Origin: Ichthyophis bannanicus | Lineage: Eukaryota > Chordata > Amphibia > Gymnophiona > Ichthyophiidae | DNA: 64,000 nt | Direction: 5' to 3' | Assembly (NCBI GenBank): GCA_033557465.1 | Contig: CM066033.1 | Coordinates: 20,523,080-20,587,079, forward strand | In this document: one piece after another, positions 10,830-21,740 of the stretch | Numbering within the stretch: the stretch's first letter is position 1 | Layout: each line of letters begins with the position of its first letter | The notes under the pieces: generated by a model | Database searches by the model: none | What the model was told of the DNA's origin: nothing | Seen by the model: only the letters and a program-made list of their open reading frames with translations | Translations under genes and position numbers: made by a program

Positions 10830-13800
10830 TTGTTACAGGAGGCTGGATCTGCTCAGTCATCTCTGAGTCAGGATGATCCATGAAGGGGAGATCATCCTCT
10901 TGTTTAACGCTCAGTGAGAACACCGATGTTACAATCGGAAGACCTGTGATGAAAAAAAAAAAACATCTAAAAGGATTCATAAAAGATGATCTGACAAACC
11001 TAAATTAGTAAATTAATTTTAAGTCTACAAATGTTTGATAATAATCACCTCATCTCCTGTGATCTCAAAATGCAAAGCCCTTAAATCCAAAACATTTACT
11101 TACTCATCGTTGGCTCATTAAAGTTTTCTTTTCCCTCCCACTCACAGTGCTGAGTGAAATATTTCTCATCTTCCTTTTTAATCTTGAATATGACATCAGG
11201 ATTAATAATTGAATAACCTGTAAATAAGAAATATGAAAACTGCATTTAAATAGGACTCGTAGAACTGTTCTGATGAAGCAGTGTTTCAGTGTATGGGCAT
11301 GAAGGTGTCTGTGTGTTATATATCTTTGAGTTGGTTGTATTTCTCTGACAAAGTCTGGGTGAGATGAGGCAATTGCAAAATTAAAGCTTGGAGGTTTTCT
11401 GGTGCAGTCGTTTCTGTTCTTCTCTGTGATATCTGGTTACTGCCTTATGTAGGAGCTGGGGTTCTCAGAAAGGAGTCTGAGAGGTAAATCCTCCCTCCTG
11501 CTCTCCTGAGCCACATGTCTTTGCACAGGAAAGAGAGACAGACTCCAGATGGTCTTGTATGAATCCTCTAATTTATGGTTTACATCTGATCTTACAGCAC
11601 TGAGCTACATCGTTTGCAGAGCCCGCAGCAGTGGAGTCTGTCACTGGCTCCCAGAGAGCAACAGCACCTCCTGCTGGATATGAGATGGAATCACAAGCCA
11701 GGCTCTACATTTGAGGGGTCTCTGGGGCCTGATACCTGGGATTTCTCCAGTCTAGATAGAATGGCAGCGCACTTCTTGCAATGAGTCTTACATGGCAGAC
11801 GCTAGATGAGAAGATTTACCTTGTGATATCAGAATGCCGTGAATCTCCTTGATAACCTTCTTGTACAGCTCCTGCTGCCATTCTCCCAGGATGTCCCACT
11901 CCACTTCTGAGAAATAAGCAGCGACGTCCCTGAATGTGACCAATGCCTGGAAAAGCAAACAGGACACTCAGCTGCACTTTCATTCTGGGGTGTGTGGAAT
12001 AGAATTTGCCAGTGAGATTAGCAAGCTCCCTTTCTCCTAAATATCCAGTATTTTGTTTAGATTGCCTGGTCCCCAGAGAAACTCTGGAAATCACATGTCC
12101 TGTCTTTATGAGCAATTGGATAGAGGATATGGCACTAGCCTATGTGGGTTGGAAGGGGGTGGCAACAACTGCTGAAGGGGTGATGGAGGCTGGTGGTTTG
12201 GAGACTGAAGACAGGTAAGTGGAAAGTGCTGGGGTCAGACCTGGAGAAAGAAAGCATCTGAGAGTCAGACAAAAAGACGTAGTGTAAAAGTGTGTCTGTG
12301 TCTCTGTTCGTGTGTGTCTGAGAGAGAGAGTCTAAGAAAGTGCATTTTTTCAGAGAAGTGGATTAGCGACTCTCATGAATGGGATACAGCCGTCTCAGGT
12401 AATAATATGCTCAAGACAAAGATGGTAGCAAAAGTAGAAGAGTAGCTCTTTAAGTCAAAAATGCAGAGGGCACAGGAAACACTATGGGATGCGACAGAAA
12501 GAAGCCATAACACCTCTGTGTGCATTCATGTGATCTACAGATCTGCAAATCAGATGGAGGAACTGCACAAAGATCTGACTGATGACACACAAAAGGTGGG
12601 CATTAAGGACGACGTGTTATTGTCAGGAAACTGTTACCTGCTAGACATGGATTGGAGTATCCGGTCTTCAGGTTAGGAAATTCAGCAGCACTTTTACATG
12701 CATTAATGCAGCTGGAAACATCATGTTTTCTGGGCCAAATTAATGCAGGATAACGGAGCCCAATCCAAAGCCCACCATCTACTGAAGAAGCCAGGGATGT
12801 GTCAATTAAAAATAGCACCTCCCTGCCTATTCTCACAAATCCCTGGCAGCCTATCAGTAAGGGCTACCACCTCCCCCCATCCCATGCAACTATCAATTTT
12901 GCAGACAGAGTACTCCAATACAGTCTGGCAGGTGAAAGTTTTCTACCAATGACACTTATCCCTTCATTCCCAACTTTTAGCAGCCTTCAGACAGATCTCT
13001 GTCCAGTTCCTTCATCTGAGACAGAGGTCAGGGAAGCAGACATGCACATATGGAGTTGCCATTTCCCTTTTCTATGATGACCCACAGCACCTCTTTCCCC
13101 ATGTCCTCTGTATTTCAGTCACTTTGACATTTTTTGACAGGTATTCAGGTGCTGCAGGTTAGTAAATCCTGCAATAAGTATTCTGCGATAATAACTGTAA
13201 AAAGTGCTATTTTATCACAGCTTTGTAAACAGATCCTTAAGGGTGAAGGAACTTGCCCAAGATCACATGGATTGTCTGTAGGAAAGCAGGATTTGAATTC
13301 TGTATATTATCTTGCTGCTCTAACTAGTAGGCTATTCCTCCATTTCAGAAAAAGACAAACTGGGAAAGAGGAGAAAAATTTGAAAGAGCAGCACAGGGCA
13401 TGGATTCTGCCTTATTTGGCAGAATAACCACACAAGGTACGCCCCAGGATGCCCCTCATGGGGTCAGGTGCTGCCATTTCCCAGGATGGTGGTGCAGAGG
13501 CAGGAACATGTAGGCATCACTCCTGCCTCCCTATGAAAAAGATACCAGGATGGGAGGATCAGAGATACTAGAGGGGAGGGACTGCAGAGTGCCAGGGGTT
13601 GGGGGTGTAGTGGTCTCTTGGGCAACCAATTTATTTTGTGGGGTTCAGGGGTGGGGGAGCTAAGGGTCACTAGTTTATGGAATTTTTTTTAGAGTTCAGG
13701 GGGTGGGGGACCAGGGCCACCGGTTACCAGGCCACCAGTGATGTTTTTTTAGAAGAGTCAGGGTGAGGGCTGTTGGGATCTTAAGGATTAGGGAGTTTCA

Positions 13801-14147
13801 GGCAGATGAATGAGCCTCTTTGAGCTATCTGACCTTTTTGCTTCTGGCTGCAAGTAGTTCAAACCCATGTGCACATATGTCTTCCACCCTCTGTCTTCTT
13901 TTGCACACAGCTATTTAGCATTACATATTGTTAATGTATATTTTGGGAACATTAATCTTGCATTAGAAAACTGCTCTGAGCTGTAACACAACGTTCCTGC
14001 AGCAAGGTCAAGGAGGGAAAGTTGCAAGAGCAGCATTTGCAAACGTTTTCTTTGAAATGCTGATGCCCTGTGCAGAAGAGGAGAATAAACAATTCTTACC
14101 TTATCAGAACCCAAGGCAGACATTTCCCTCCTGTTTTCCTTCTGCAT
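10830..14147 (-). CDS. KRAB-domain gene head, left-arm copy (4 exons, no zinc fingers seen)
   Basis: Minus-strand exons: 14,147-14,100 ([16 protein letters not shown]; the second Met, MSALGSDK, may be the real start), 11,946-11,820 (KRAB A box, 127 bp), 11,217-11,104 (114 bp, [18 protein letters not shown]) and 10,943-10,830 (114 bp, [19 protein letters not shown]). All have AG acceptors and GT donors; exons 2 to 4 end in phase 1 and join without a break. KRAB boxes recruit TRIM28-type corepressors, usually in front of a C2H2 zinc-finger array that binds DNA in the nucleus. Here no zinc-finger exon is found downstream before LINE-A. It may be a truncated duplicate, a KRAB-only gene, or the 5' part of a gene whose last exon was lost at the duplication edge. 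Confidence 0.82.
11820..11946 (-). CDS. KRAB A-box exon, left arm
   Basis: It encodes [17 protein letters not shown], then [25 protein letters not shown]. The 127-bp length and phase-1 end are standard for KRAB A exons. Consensus positions (VTFRDVA, the EW pair, the Trp-Gln-Gln-Glu-Leu-Tyr block) are all present, unlike in the right-arm copy, where two are replaced by Gly. Confidence 0.92.
12454..13138. mobile_element. Foldback-like element inside the KRAB intron (left arm)
   Basis: The ends form a long imperfect inverted repeat. The left side begins GTCAAAAATGCAGAGG and continues through a stretch with 'gatggaggaactgcac' and 'agacatggattggagta'. The right side, in reverse complement, begins GTCAAAAAATGTCAAAG and shows the same succession ('gaactggacagagatct', 'gactgtattggagtact'). 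Each half is about 220-250 bp, with about 200 bp between. The same element is at 38,683-39,402 in the right arm. Family unknown. Confidence 0.55.
13205..13345 (+). repeat. SINE/CORE-like fragment
   Basis: The wording 'aaggaacttgcccaagatcacatgg ... gatttgaattctg ... gctctaactagtaggctattcctcc' is the MIR/CORE-type pattern also seen at 24,160-24,270 and 25,375-25,530. It is mirrored at about 38,460-38,590. Confidence 0.5.
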
Positions 14148-14900
14148 TCTTAGGCTGCTGAGAAGAATTCCCTGTTAATGGAAGGATGAATAAGGCAGAA
14201 GGACGCTGGACTAATTCCTAAGGGTCTCATGTAGTCCCTTCTCTCCCATTTGCAGATCAGGGGCTGGGGCTTGCAGGGATTTCCTGTCCTGGGGAAACAG
14301 GAAGTTCCTGCTTCTAACACAAGTCTTTCCTTCTCTTTGCAAACTTAGCAGACACTGTAAGTAACTAGAGGAAGGACACAGGGTAGAGCATGCTCAGTAT
14401 CCTGTTGTGACATCATAATGCAGGAGCCCGCCTCCTTAAGGTGGATCTGCAGAGATGGCAGATAGAGGCAGTGTCTCAGGCAACAGAGGGAAGTAAGAGC
14501 AGTGTTTAAGCTGCTGCTACACCAGACAATCTGCTGCTGCTATACAGCTGAAAACCAATCATTTTGAGATGAGCAATAAAATTATATCTGACCTTCTTTG
14601 TGACTTACAATAGGATCTCAATTCCAGCTATTTTATTCATTCAGGACCATAAAATACTACCCATAGGGAAAAAGAAAATCAAAGTATTCTTGTTTACACC
14701 TGGTGGAATTCTGTGTAAAAAAATGTAAAATTCCACACAAAAATTGAGAAACTTTGCTCACAGTATTTGAAATTCTGCATGTTTTATTCATATAGTTTTG
14801 TGCAGAATTTTTCCATCATAAAGCCTAACTCCTCAGCTCTCTCACTCCAATCACAGCTGTCTCTCAGCACCCAAGCCTTCCCTGCCCCCCCCCCCCACCC
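14148..14900 (-). promoter_or_regulatory. Presumed promoter and 5' region of the left KRAB gene
   Basis: This lies upstream of exon 1 on the minus strand. Both arms keep a GC-rich GGAGGCGGGCTCC motif and a TGATGTCAC half-CRE-like site about 270 bp before the ATG (14,410-14,440 here; 37,368-37,396 in the right arm). I infer promoter function only from position. The T/A-rich part at 14,700-14,815 shows nothing further. Confidence 0.35.
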
Positions 14901-16060
14901 CAGCGCCAGCACTACCTGGTAAGCCGGGTAAGCGCTGCAGGAGGGTGCCGGCACCAGTCGCCCGCCACCACCGCTTCAAAAAAAAAGAAAGCAGTCGCCA
15001 GAACATTTCTCTGTTCCCGCAGTTCTTCTTTTAGACTGCTGGGTCTCGGAGTTTCCAAAGGCAGTAATAATCAGTTTCTGAGAAACAGGAAATGCTTGTT
15101 ACTGCTGGAAGCTCCGCCATCCAGCAGTTTAAAACAGAGCAGAGTGGCGGTAACAGAGAAATGTTCCCACAGCTGCTTTCGCTTTTTGAAGGACGAGTTG
15201 AGGAGAGGAGGAAAGGGGCCAGAAGGGAGCAGACACGGGGTGGAGGGGTGGGAGGGGGGAGCTGGAAGGAAGCAGACCCAGGGAGGGGGGGGAAGCTGGA
15301 AGGGAGTAGACATGGGGGCTACAAGAGAGCAGACACTGCAGGGAGCTGGAAGGGAGAAGACACGGGTGTGAGCTGGAAGGGTGCAGACCCGGGGGGGGGG
15401 GGTGAGCTGAAAGGGAGTAAACATGGGGGCTACAAGGGAGTAGACAATGGGGGAGCTGGAAGGGAGCAGACATGGGGGGCTACAAGGGAGCAGACACTGG
15501 GGGAGCTGAAAGGGAGCAGACATGGGGGGCTACAAGAGAGCAGACACTGCAGGGAGCTGGAAGGGAGCAGACACGGCGGGTGGGGGAGCTGGAAGGGAGC
15601 TGACACTTGGGGATGGGACTGGAAGGGGGATGGACAGAGAAGAGGTGACTGGAAGGGAACTGACATGGGAGGAGGCTCTGGGACTGGAAGTTCGCTGATA
15701 CCTTGGATGGTATTTGGACTAGAAGGGGCTGGACGATGGAGGAGGGGGACTAGAAGGAAATAGACACCAGTGGCAGTGTTGGGAATGCAAGGGGGTTCAC
15801 ACTGGGAGGGGAGGCTGTAAAGGGGGCTGATACTGGGAGGGTTACTGGGACTGGAAAAAGGCTGATCGAAGAAAATGAAGAAAACAAAAGGAGAGACCAG
15901 AAATGGCAGATGGACTATAGACCATAGAAAGAGAGCTAAGAGAAGACAGAGGAAAAACAGGAACCTCAGATCGGGACTAACATGATCAAAAATTGTCAGA
16001 CAACAAAAGTAAAAAAATAATTTTATTTTTAATTTAATGATTGAACTTTGCGCTGTCTTT
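14901..16060 (+). mobile_element. Non-autonomous element: palindrome + G-rich minisatellite + A-rich end (left arm)
   Basis: It begins with a GGGCC-type terminus (CAGCGCCAGCACTACC here; CAGGGCCAGCCCTACC in the right arm). Next come an imperfect palindrome with arms 14,973-15,067 and 15,098-15,191, then a purine minisatellite (15,220-15,840) built on 'agctggaagggagcagacatggggg' variants. It ends in a segment with 'gactatagaccatagaaagagagctaagag', 'cctcagatcgggac' and a T/A-rich run at about 16,010-16,040. The end module is shared with the hAT at 19,955-21,740. Proline-rich minus frames here (for example 15,523-15,071) are shadows of the minisatellite. Confidence 0.6.
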
Positions 16061-16116
16061 TTATTTCACACAGTAAGTGGACCTGCATCTCTTAGCTGGT
16101 GTGGCACCGCATGCGC

Positions 16117-16495
16117 AGGGCCAGCCCGTCCATTGAGCAAGAATGTTGTTTGCACAGGGCCCCGGGTTTCAGGGGCCCCGTGCAAACAACATTCTGCCCA
16201 TCAGCTACTTAAAGAAAAAAAAGAAACTTGTTGCTTCTGCTGCCGCCTTGGCATCGGCAGAATCAAGTGTCTCCCGCAGTCAAGTGTCTCCTGCGCCCCC
16301 CCCCCCCCCCACGGTCTGCCCGGTTGAGCCCGCCTCAATCACTCTCCTCGGCGCGGCTTTCAGAGCTGTGAAGGGAGAGTTTCCCTCTCGCGGCTCTGTT
16401 AAGCTCGCCGGGGCTGTTATTAATAAAGCACTTTCCTCCAGTGGCATGGCTCTCCTGCTCCTTTGTGCTGCCTTGTGCCTGGAGGAGGTGCCTCC
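16117..16495 (+). mobile_element. hAT-like GGGCC-ended fragment with a strong hairpin (left arm)
   Basis: It starts CAGGGCCAGCCCGTCC, a terminus style seen in hAT elements. At about 16,141-16,198 lies an inverted repeat: AGAATGTTGTTTGCAC, then GGGCCCC, a loop of about 8 bases, GGGGCCC, then GTGCAAACAACATTCT. It joins LINE-C at about 16,495 where that LINE loses its 3' end. No opposite terminus or target duplication was identified, so the outer limit is uncertain. Confidence 0.45.
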
Positions 16496-16499
16496 CTTC

Positions 16500-18080
16500 T
16501 GCGCTCCTTGGTGACCAGCGACTGAAGTGATTCTAGGTATAACTGTTGGGTGATCTTGAAGATTATGAGTAATAATTTGTACTTAGTGCGGGAGTCCATC
16601 GGCAAACAGTGGAGCTGCTTCAAAGTTGGAGTAATATGATCATTTCTCGCAGTTCCTGTAATTATTGGAGCAGTTGTGTTCTGTACTAGTTGTAACGGAA
16701 ACGTGGCTTGTTTTGGGAGTCCTTGATATATCACATTACAATAGTCTAGTATTGGCATAATCATGGCCTGACACGCTGTGCAAAAGTGTGTCTGGTCAAG
16801 TAGTGGTTTGAGCCTTAGCACTATATTTAGCTTGAAGTACGCTGCTTTTGTGGTTCTGGAAATATGTATTTGAAATGATTAGTTTCCGATCCAGTTACAT
16901 ATTCTTTAACTCTTATATCGTTATGCAGGAATTTGAGGGACTCCGGTGGGGTAAAGGATGTGTTCCTGGTCACAAAGAGCGCTTCAGTTTTCTTGTAGTT
17001 TATATTAAGGTTTTGTTGTTGCAGCCAGTCCGCCATTGCTTTCAAGCATGCCATTTGATTAGAGAGATCGGGTTGACCTACGTTAAAAGAGGCAAAGACC
17101 ATAATGTCATCAGCATAAATTCTATATTGTATCTTGTAGAGATTCATGATTTTACATAGAGGCTGAAGGTAAATATTAAAAATGATGGCTGAGAGAGCCG
17201 ATCCTTGTGGGAAGCCCTGTGGATGATCTATTATGTCAGAAAGGCCCTGACCCATTTCAGGGTAATGCCATGGAGCCCTTTTTCCTGTAGCCATCTCAGT
17301 ATGATATTATGTTTAATTGAATCAAAGGCTGCTGTGATATCCTTAAATATGAGAAGGAAGCCACTTTTAATTTTATCTAGACCTAGCAGAAGGTTGTCTA
17401 AGAGTGAGTGAAAAGTGTTTCCACACTGTGTTGGGGTTTGAAGCTGTGTTGGTTTTGGCCAGGTGGAGAATGGTTATCAATGTAATCCTGTTTGGATCCT
17501 TGGGGTCAGCACTTGTATTGTTTAAGACTGGTCAAACTGTTGCATATTTGAGTATGGTAGGTACACATCCATGACCGAGAGAGAGCTACATGATGTTCTG
17601 CAAAATAGGGCAGAGTTGCTTAATCATGATCTTAATCCAGGAGACCAGGCAAGAGTCTAGGGGTGACATGGTTGTGTTCATACTCATTATTATCTTCCCC
17701 AGGTATTCTAGTGAAGGCACATGGAAGAAGCACCAAAGGTCCGAGGAGGGGATCGTGGATGGTGTGTCTATTGCGAAGGATGGAGATATTTCTGGGTTGA
17801 GCTTGAATTTAAGTTTGAGGGAGTCTGCTATAAGAAGTGGGTCAATCATGTCTTCCTCATTGCGCGAAGGCCAGTCTTTGGTGAAGAAGCAAACAATTTT
17901 TGAATAACTCCCATGGTTTGTTAAGGGATGTCATTATTAAGTCGGTGTGATATTGCTTCTTGCATGCATTAATTTGGTGTATTGTTCTGTGTAATGCACT
18001 GTGTTCAGAATAAATATAAACAAATACGTGAATAAGAAACAACTCACAAAAAATACAATACTTACCAAAGGAAATCAATT
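16500..18080 (-). mobile_element. LINE-C, left-arm copy: L2/CR1-like LINE without its 3' tail
   Basis: On the minus strand it reads from a linker (HQINACKKQYHTDLIMTSLNKPWELF, 18,000-17,900) through RT (QGFPQGSALSAIIFNIYL, YADDIMVFASF near 17,115) to a C-terminal domain (KPLLDQTHFCTACQAMIMPILDYCN, 16,821-16,500). Stops and frameshifts fall between frames. The left copy preserves the empty target site (TAA at about 17,478) of the transposon that interrupts the right copy. Confidence 0.85.
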
Positions 18081-19392
18081 ACAAAAATAGAACAATTGAA
18101 TAATATCATCCAAAATAAATCCGCAATTAAGGTAAACTGGTAAAATATGTAAATTAACAATTTATACTGCTGACTGACAAGAGTAACCAAGGCAGTTTTG
18201 TTTTGTTTTCTAACCCAGCTAAAATGGTCAATTTGGTAACTTAAATCCAGTGATTTTTGTGAATGTTATACTATAAATTGTTAGGATCCAGATGCAGGTC
18301 CAGCTCCATCTAAATCCTGGAAAAATCCTGTTTTTCTTTAATTTACTTATGATTAGATCTCACGGTTTGGATTGTAATTTTGTTTGTCAAGAAATGCAGA
18401 ATCTTTTCCCTCTAAATTCTGACCCAGAGCTGGGACAGAATAAATCCTTTCTGCTTTTTTTAAATCTGAGTTCAAGGATTGGAACTCTAGAGGACAACTG
18501 AAGCCCAATTCCAAAGTTTTTCTATCCAAAAGCTAGAAGCAGCCTCTTGATGATGTTTCTTAGCCAGAAGCTGACCAGCAACTGAACTGCCATAATTAAA
18601 AAGAAAAATCAGGATGTTTTAAACCAATTGCAGAGGGCTACAGTCTGAGGCAACAGCCAACCTCCTCCTCCCCCCACCCCTTTTGCTGACTATAAGTCCA
18701 TTCCTTCTGGAAATTTCAGAGGTTTGTCCATTGTAATCTGCTTTGGGATTTGTTGTTTGCAGTCTGCATTGTCAGGTTTGTAATTCCCAGTGCTGAGCAA
18801 CAAATATCTAGGCCAGGCTTTGTGTCCTTAAAGGCAGAAACCTCTGGGAGGGGTAAATCTTTATCAGTCAACTTTAAATAAACACAAGGGCTAGAGCCTC
18901 GCCTCCAAGATTTAACATGAGACACTCATGTTAGGAGAAAATCATTTCTTTCCCAGAGTGCTAAGGTGCTGGTGGTACGCTTTTCTAAGGTTCCCTTGTA
19001 AATATCTTGTTTCATTTTACAGGAATAATTATATCTTTATGGAACCTATGCATTCAGAAAAGTTTCTGACTGACAACAGTATTGCTTAGTTTTTAGATCT
19101 GGAGCTGGAAATGTGGACCGATTAGTATTGACCACTGTTATTTTTTGAGGTGTATCCTCTGTTTTTATGATTTTTGTGTTTTAAAATTTTTTAGCCTTTC
19201 TCTCCTTGATATGGGCTAATTCTCATAAGCCTATTTTGTTTTCTAGTTATGTAGTTTATCTATAATCGTAGGTAATGGCTGTGAGAATTTTTTTTGGTTT
19301 ACTTTGAGTTGTTAAATTTGATTTAATGATAAAGCGGAATACTAAATCCTTCTAAATAAATAAATAAAATCCTGATTTTAAAATAAACCCTA
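18081..19392 (+). other. A/T-rich arm segment ending in a LINE-like tail
   Basis: No protein is recognisable. The 3' end (19,325-19,372: 'gataaagcggaatactaaatccttctaaataaataaataaaat') resembles the ends of the L2/CR1-like LINEs in this window, so at least the last few hundred bases are probably a LINE 3' region. It is mirrored at 29,346-30,725. Confidence 0.5.
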
Positions 19393-19688
19393 TTAGACAC
19401 AGAGAGGATGGCTGCACACACTCACACACAAACGCACACATACACCAGTCCTGCAGCGCACAGATACTGTACATAGATACACAGACACACATGTGCATGC
19501 ACACACACAAATCTCAACACCACACCGCACACGAACATACACCCTAGTCCTGCAGTACACACATGCAAATCCAGCCATGCAGCACGCACAAAAACCCACA
19601 CCGAACCACGTACCACAGGGACATCCCAATCCTGTACTACACAGACACACAGACACAGACACCCCACCCCTGCACCACACACTGTCTC
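19393..19688. repeat. CA-rich block at the inner edge of the left arm
   Basis: About 300 bp is dominated by interrupted (CA)n on the plus strand. It is the last sequence shared with the right arm (29,058-29,345, TG-rich there). Homology stops at CACTGTCTC (19,688). Alternating purine-pyrimidine tracts can form Z-DNA. Frames over it (Cys/Val-rich on minus, His/Thr-rich on plus) are shadows. Confidence 0.85.
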
Positions 19689-19954
19689 AAGATAGACACA
19701 AATATTTAGATAACACCAATCAAAACGATGCCTCATACAGTCCCCGAGCCCCTGCCTCTCTAACATGATAGTTTGTCTCTGCTTTGTATTTACTGGTCTC
19801 ATTGTCTCTTCCAGATTCCCCTGTTAAACATCTCCATATTAGCAGAGAGGAATGTGAAAACTGGTGACTTCTGAATCCTCTCTGCTCCTTTCCCTTCAGT
19901 ACAAGGAATCATCCTCTATTTCTGATGGCACATGAAGCATCTTATCCTCTAGAG

Positions 19955-21740
19955 CAGCGGTTCTCAACCTGTGGGTTGCGACCCCCAAGGGGGTCGCCAC
20001 AGGATTTAGCGGGGGTCGCCTCACTCCACCAAGTTAAAAATTTTTTTTAAAAAGCGCACAAGTTGCTGCCGCTGCCGAGTCCAGTTCTCAGTAGCGGCAA
20101 ACTCACCGCCTCCCTTCTAATGCAGCCGCAGCTCCCTTCCTCTTAGGGAACCACGGCTATGCCTGTAAAACCATTGCGGAGCTTTTCTGTCTCTCGATGG
20201 GCTCCGTGCAGCATTGCTTACCACTTCCTTTGGAGCCTGTTTAGAGACAGAAAGGCTCCACACTGGCTTCACAAGCATAGCCGCGGTTCCCTAAGAGACA
20301 GGGAGCCGCGGTTGCAGATGAAGGAGGCAGACATGGGGGGAAAGGGGGGGAGACATGGACAGAGGGGGGGGCTAACATGGAGGGAGGGCTGACATGGACA
20401 GAGGGGGCTGACGAACAGATGGGGGGCTGACATGGAGGGAGGGAGGGGGGTTGATATGGATGGAGGGAGGGGGCTGACATGGACAGAGGGGGCTGACATG
20501 GAGGGAGGGAAGGGGGCTGACATGGACAGAGGGGGGCTAACATGGAGGGAGGGAGGGAGGGGGGCTGACATGGACAAAGGGGAGAGACAGGGGGACATAC
20601 TGGACAGACAGGGGATAAATGCTGGACAGAGGGGAAAGACAGTGCGGGTTAGGATTTTAATGGGCCGATGGGGGAGCTAGCACTGGTAATGGGCCGGTGA
20701 GGAGAGGCTACAGGGGGGGGGGTGGGACTGGTAATGGGCTGATGGGGGGTAGGACTGGTAATGGGCTGATTAGGGGAGCAGGACTGGTATTGGGCTGATT
20801 AGGGGAGCCTAGCACTGGTAATGGGGTTGAAGGGGGACTAGCACTGGAAATGAGCTGATTAGGGGAGGCTAGGACTGGTAATGGGCTGACGGGGTGGGGT
20901 AGGCCTGGTAATGGGCTGATTAGTGGAGCCTAGCACTGGTAATGTGGTTGAGGGGGGAATAGCACTGGAAGTGAGCTGTTTGGGGGGCTTCGACTGGGAA
21001 TGGGCTGATTGTGGGAAGGGGAGGATAGAGCTGCTGGCCCTGGAAGAAAACTGGGGGCTAAGGCTACAAATGGGCTGATACGAGGGGATGGGAGAATGGA
21101 ACTGGGAGGGAGTGGATCTGAGAGGGGCTGCCATGGTATTTGTACTAGAAGGGACTGGTCAGTGGGGAAGGAGGGGGACTGGAAGGGAATGGAAACCAGT
21201 AGCAGACATGGGAATGCAAGTAGACATTGGAAGGTACTGGGAGTGAGGACTGGAAAGGGGTTGATACTGGGGAGGGTTACTGGGACTGGAAATATGCTGA
21301 TGGAAAGAAGTGAAGAAAATGAAAGAAGAGATAAGAAATTGCAGATGGACCATAGACCACAGAAAGAGAGCTAAGAGACGACAGGAAAGCAGAAGCCTCA
21401 GATCGGGACCAACATGATCAGAGAATAAATTGGTCAGACAACAAAAGTAGAAAAAATAATTTTATTTCATATTAGTGATTTGACTACAAAATCATAATAA
21501 TTTTGAAATCAAATATTGTTACTTGTTTTTGGGATTAATTATTGTGGTTTAAATAAGTAAATTTTATAAATAAAAACATAATGCGAAGGCCTATAATATA
21601 TCAATAATTCAACAAATGATTACAGCGACGATGCGTTAACGGTAAAGGAAGAGAGACGCATTTGATTTTATCATTGGGGGTCATCACAAGTTGACCATTG
21701 GTAAAAGGGATCACGGTACAAAAAAGGTTGAGAACCATTG
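19955..21740. mobile_element. Non-autonomous hAT element with SPIN-like ends
   Basis: The ends are CAGCGGTTCTCAACC at 19,955 and, in reverse complement, CAATGGTTCTCAACC ending at 21,740. They are flanked by an exact 8-bp target duplication, CTCTAGAG (19,947-19,954 and 21,741-21,748). The terminus and the following 'gcgacccc ... gggggtcgcc' resemble my memory of the hAT family SPIN. Inside are an imperfect palindrome (20,122-20,194 with 20,243-20,315), a purine minisatellite with 'gggggctgacatggacagag' units (20,325-20,640), (G)n-rich 'ctggtaatgggctgat' repeats to about 21,010, and an end module shared with the arm element. There is no transposase. Confidence 0.92.

Larger units (their letters stand above)
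3522..19688 (+). repeat. Left arm of the giant inverted duplication
   Basis: Read forward, this 16.2-kb segment matches the reverse complement of 29,058-48,176 in the same order: unknown block, LINE-B, LINE tail, small frame, TATA-bearing repeat, 90-bp minisatellite, KRAB exons 4 to 1, G-rich element, hairpin element, LINE-C, and the CA-rich block. The outer edge is at TCATTGGTG (3,522), directly after the LINE-A tail. The inner edge is at CACTGTCTC (19,688). Sampled exons are about 97.5% identical to the other arm. Homology is broken only by the arm-specific events listed in the findings. Confidence 0.97.

Noticed and set aside
15071..15763. Long Pro/Ser/Cys- and Gly/Arg-rich frames on both strands (also 35,712-36,578)
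   Set aside because: They are shadows of the purine minisatellite, whose units rarely contain stops; both strands and several frames are open.
19393..19802. Cys/Val-rich minus-strand frames and His/Thr-rich plus frames (also 28,864-29,393)
   Set aside because: They are translations of a CA/TG-rich repeat and mirror each other across the arms.
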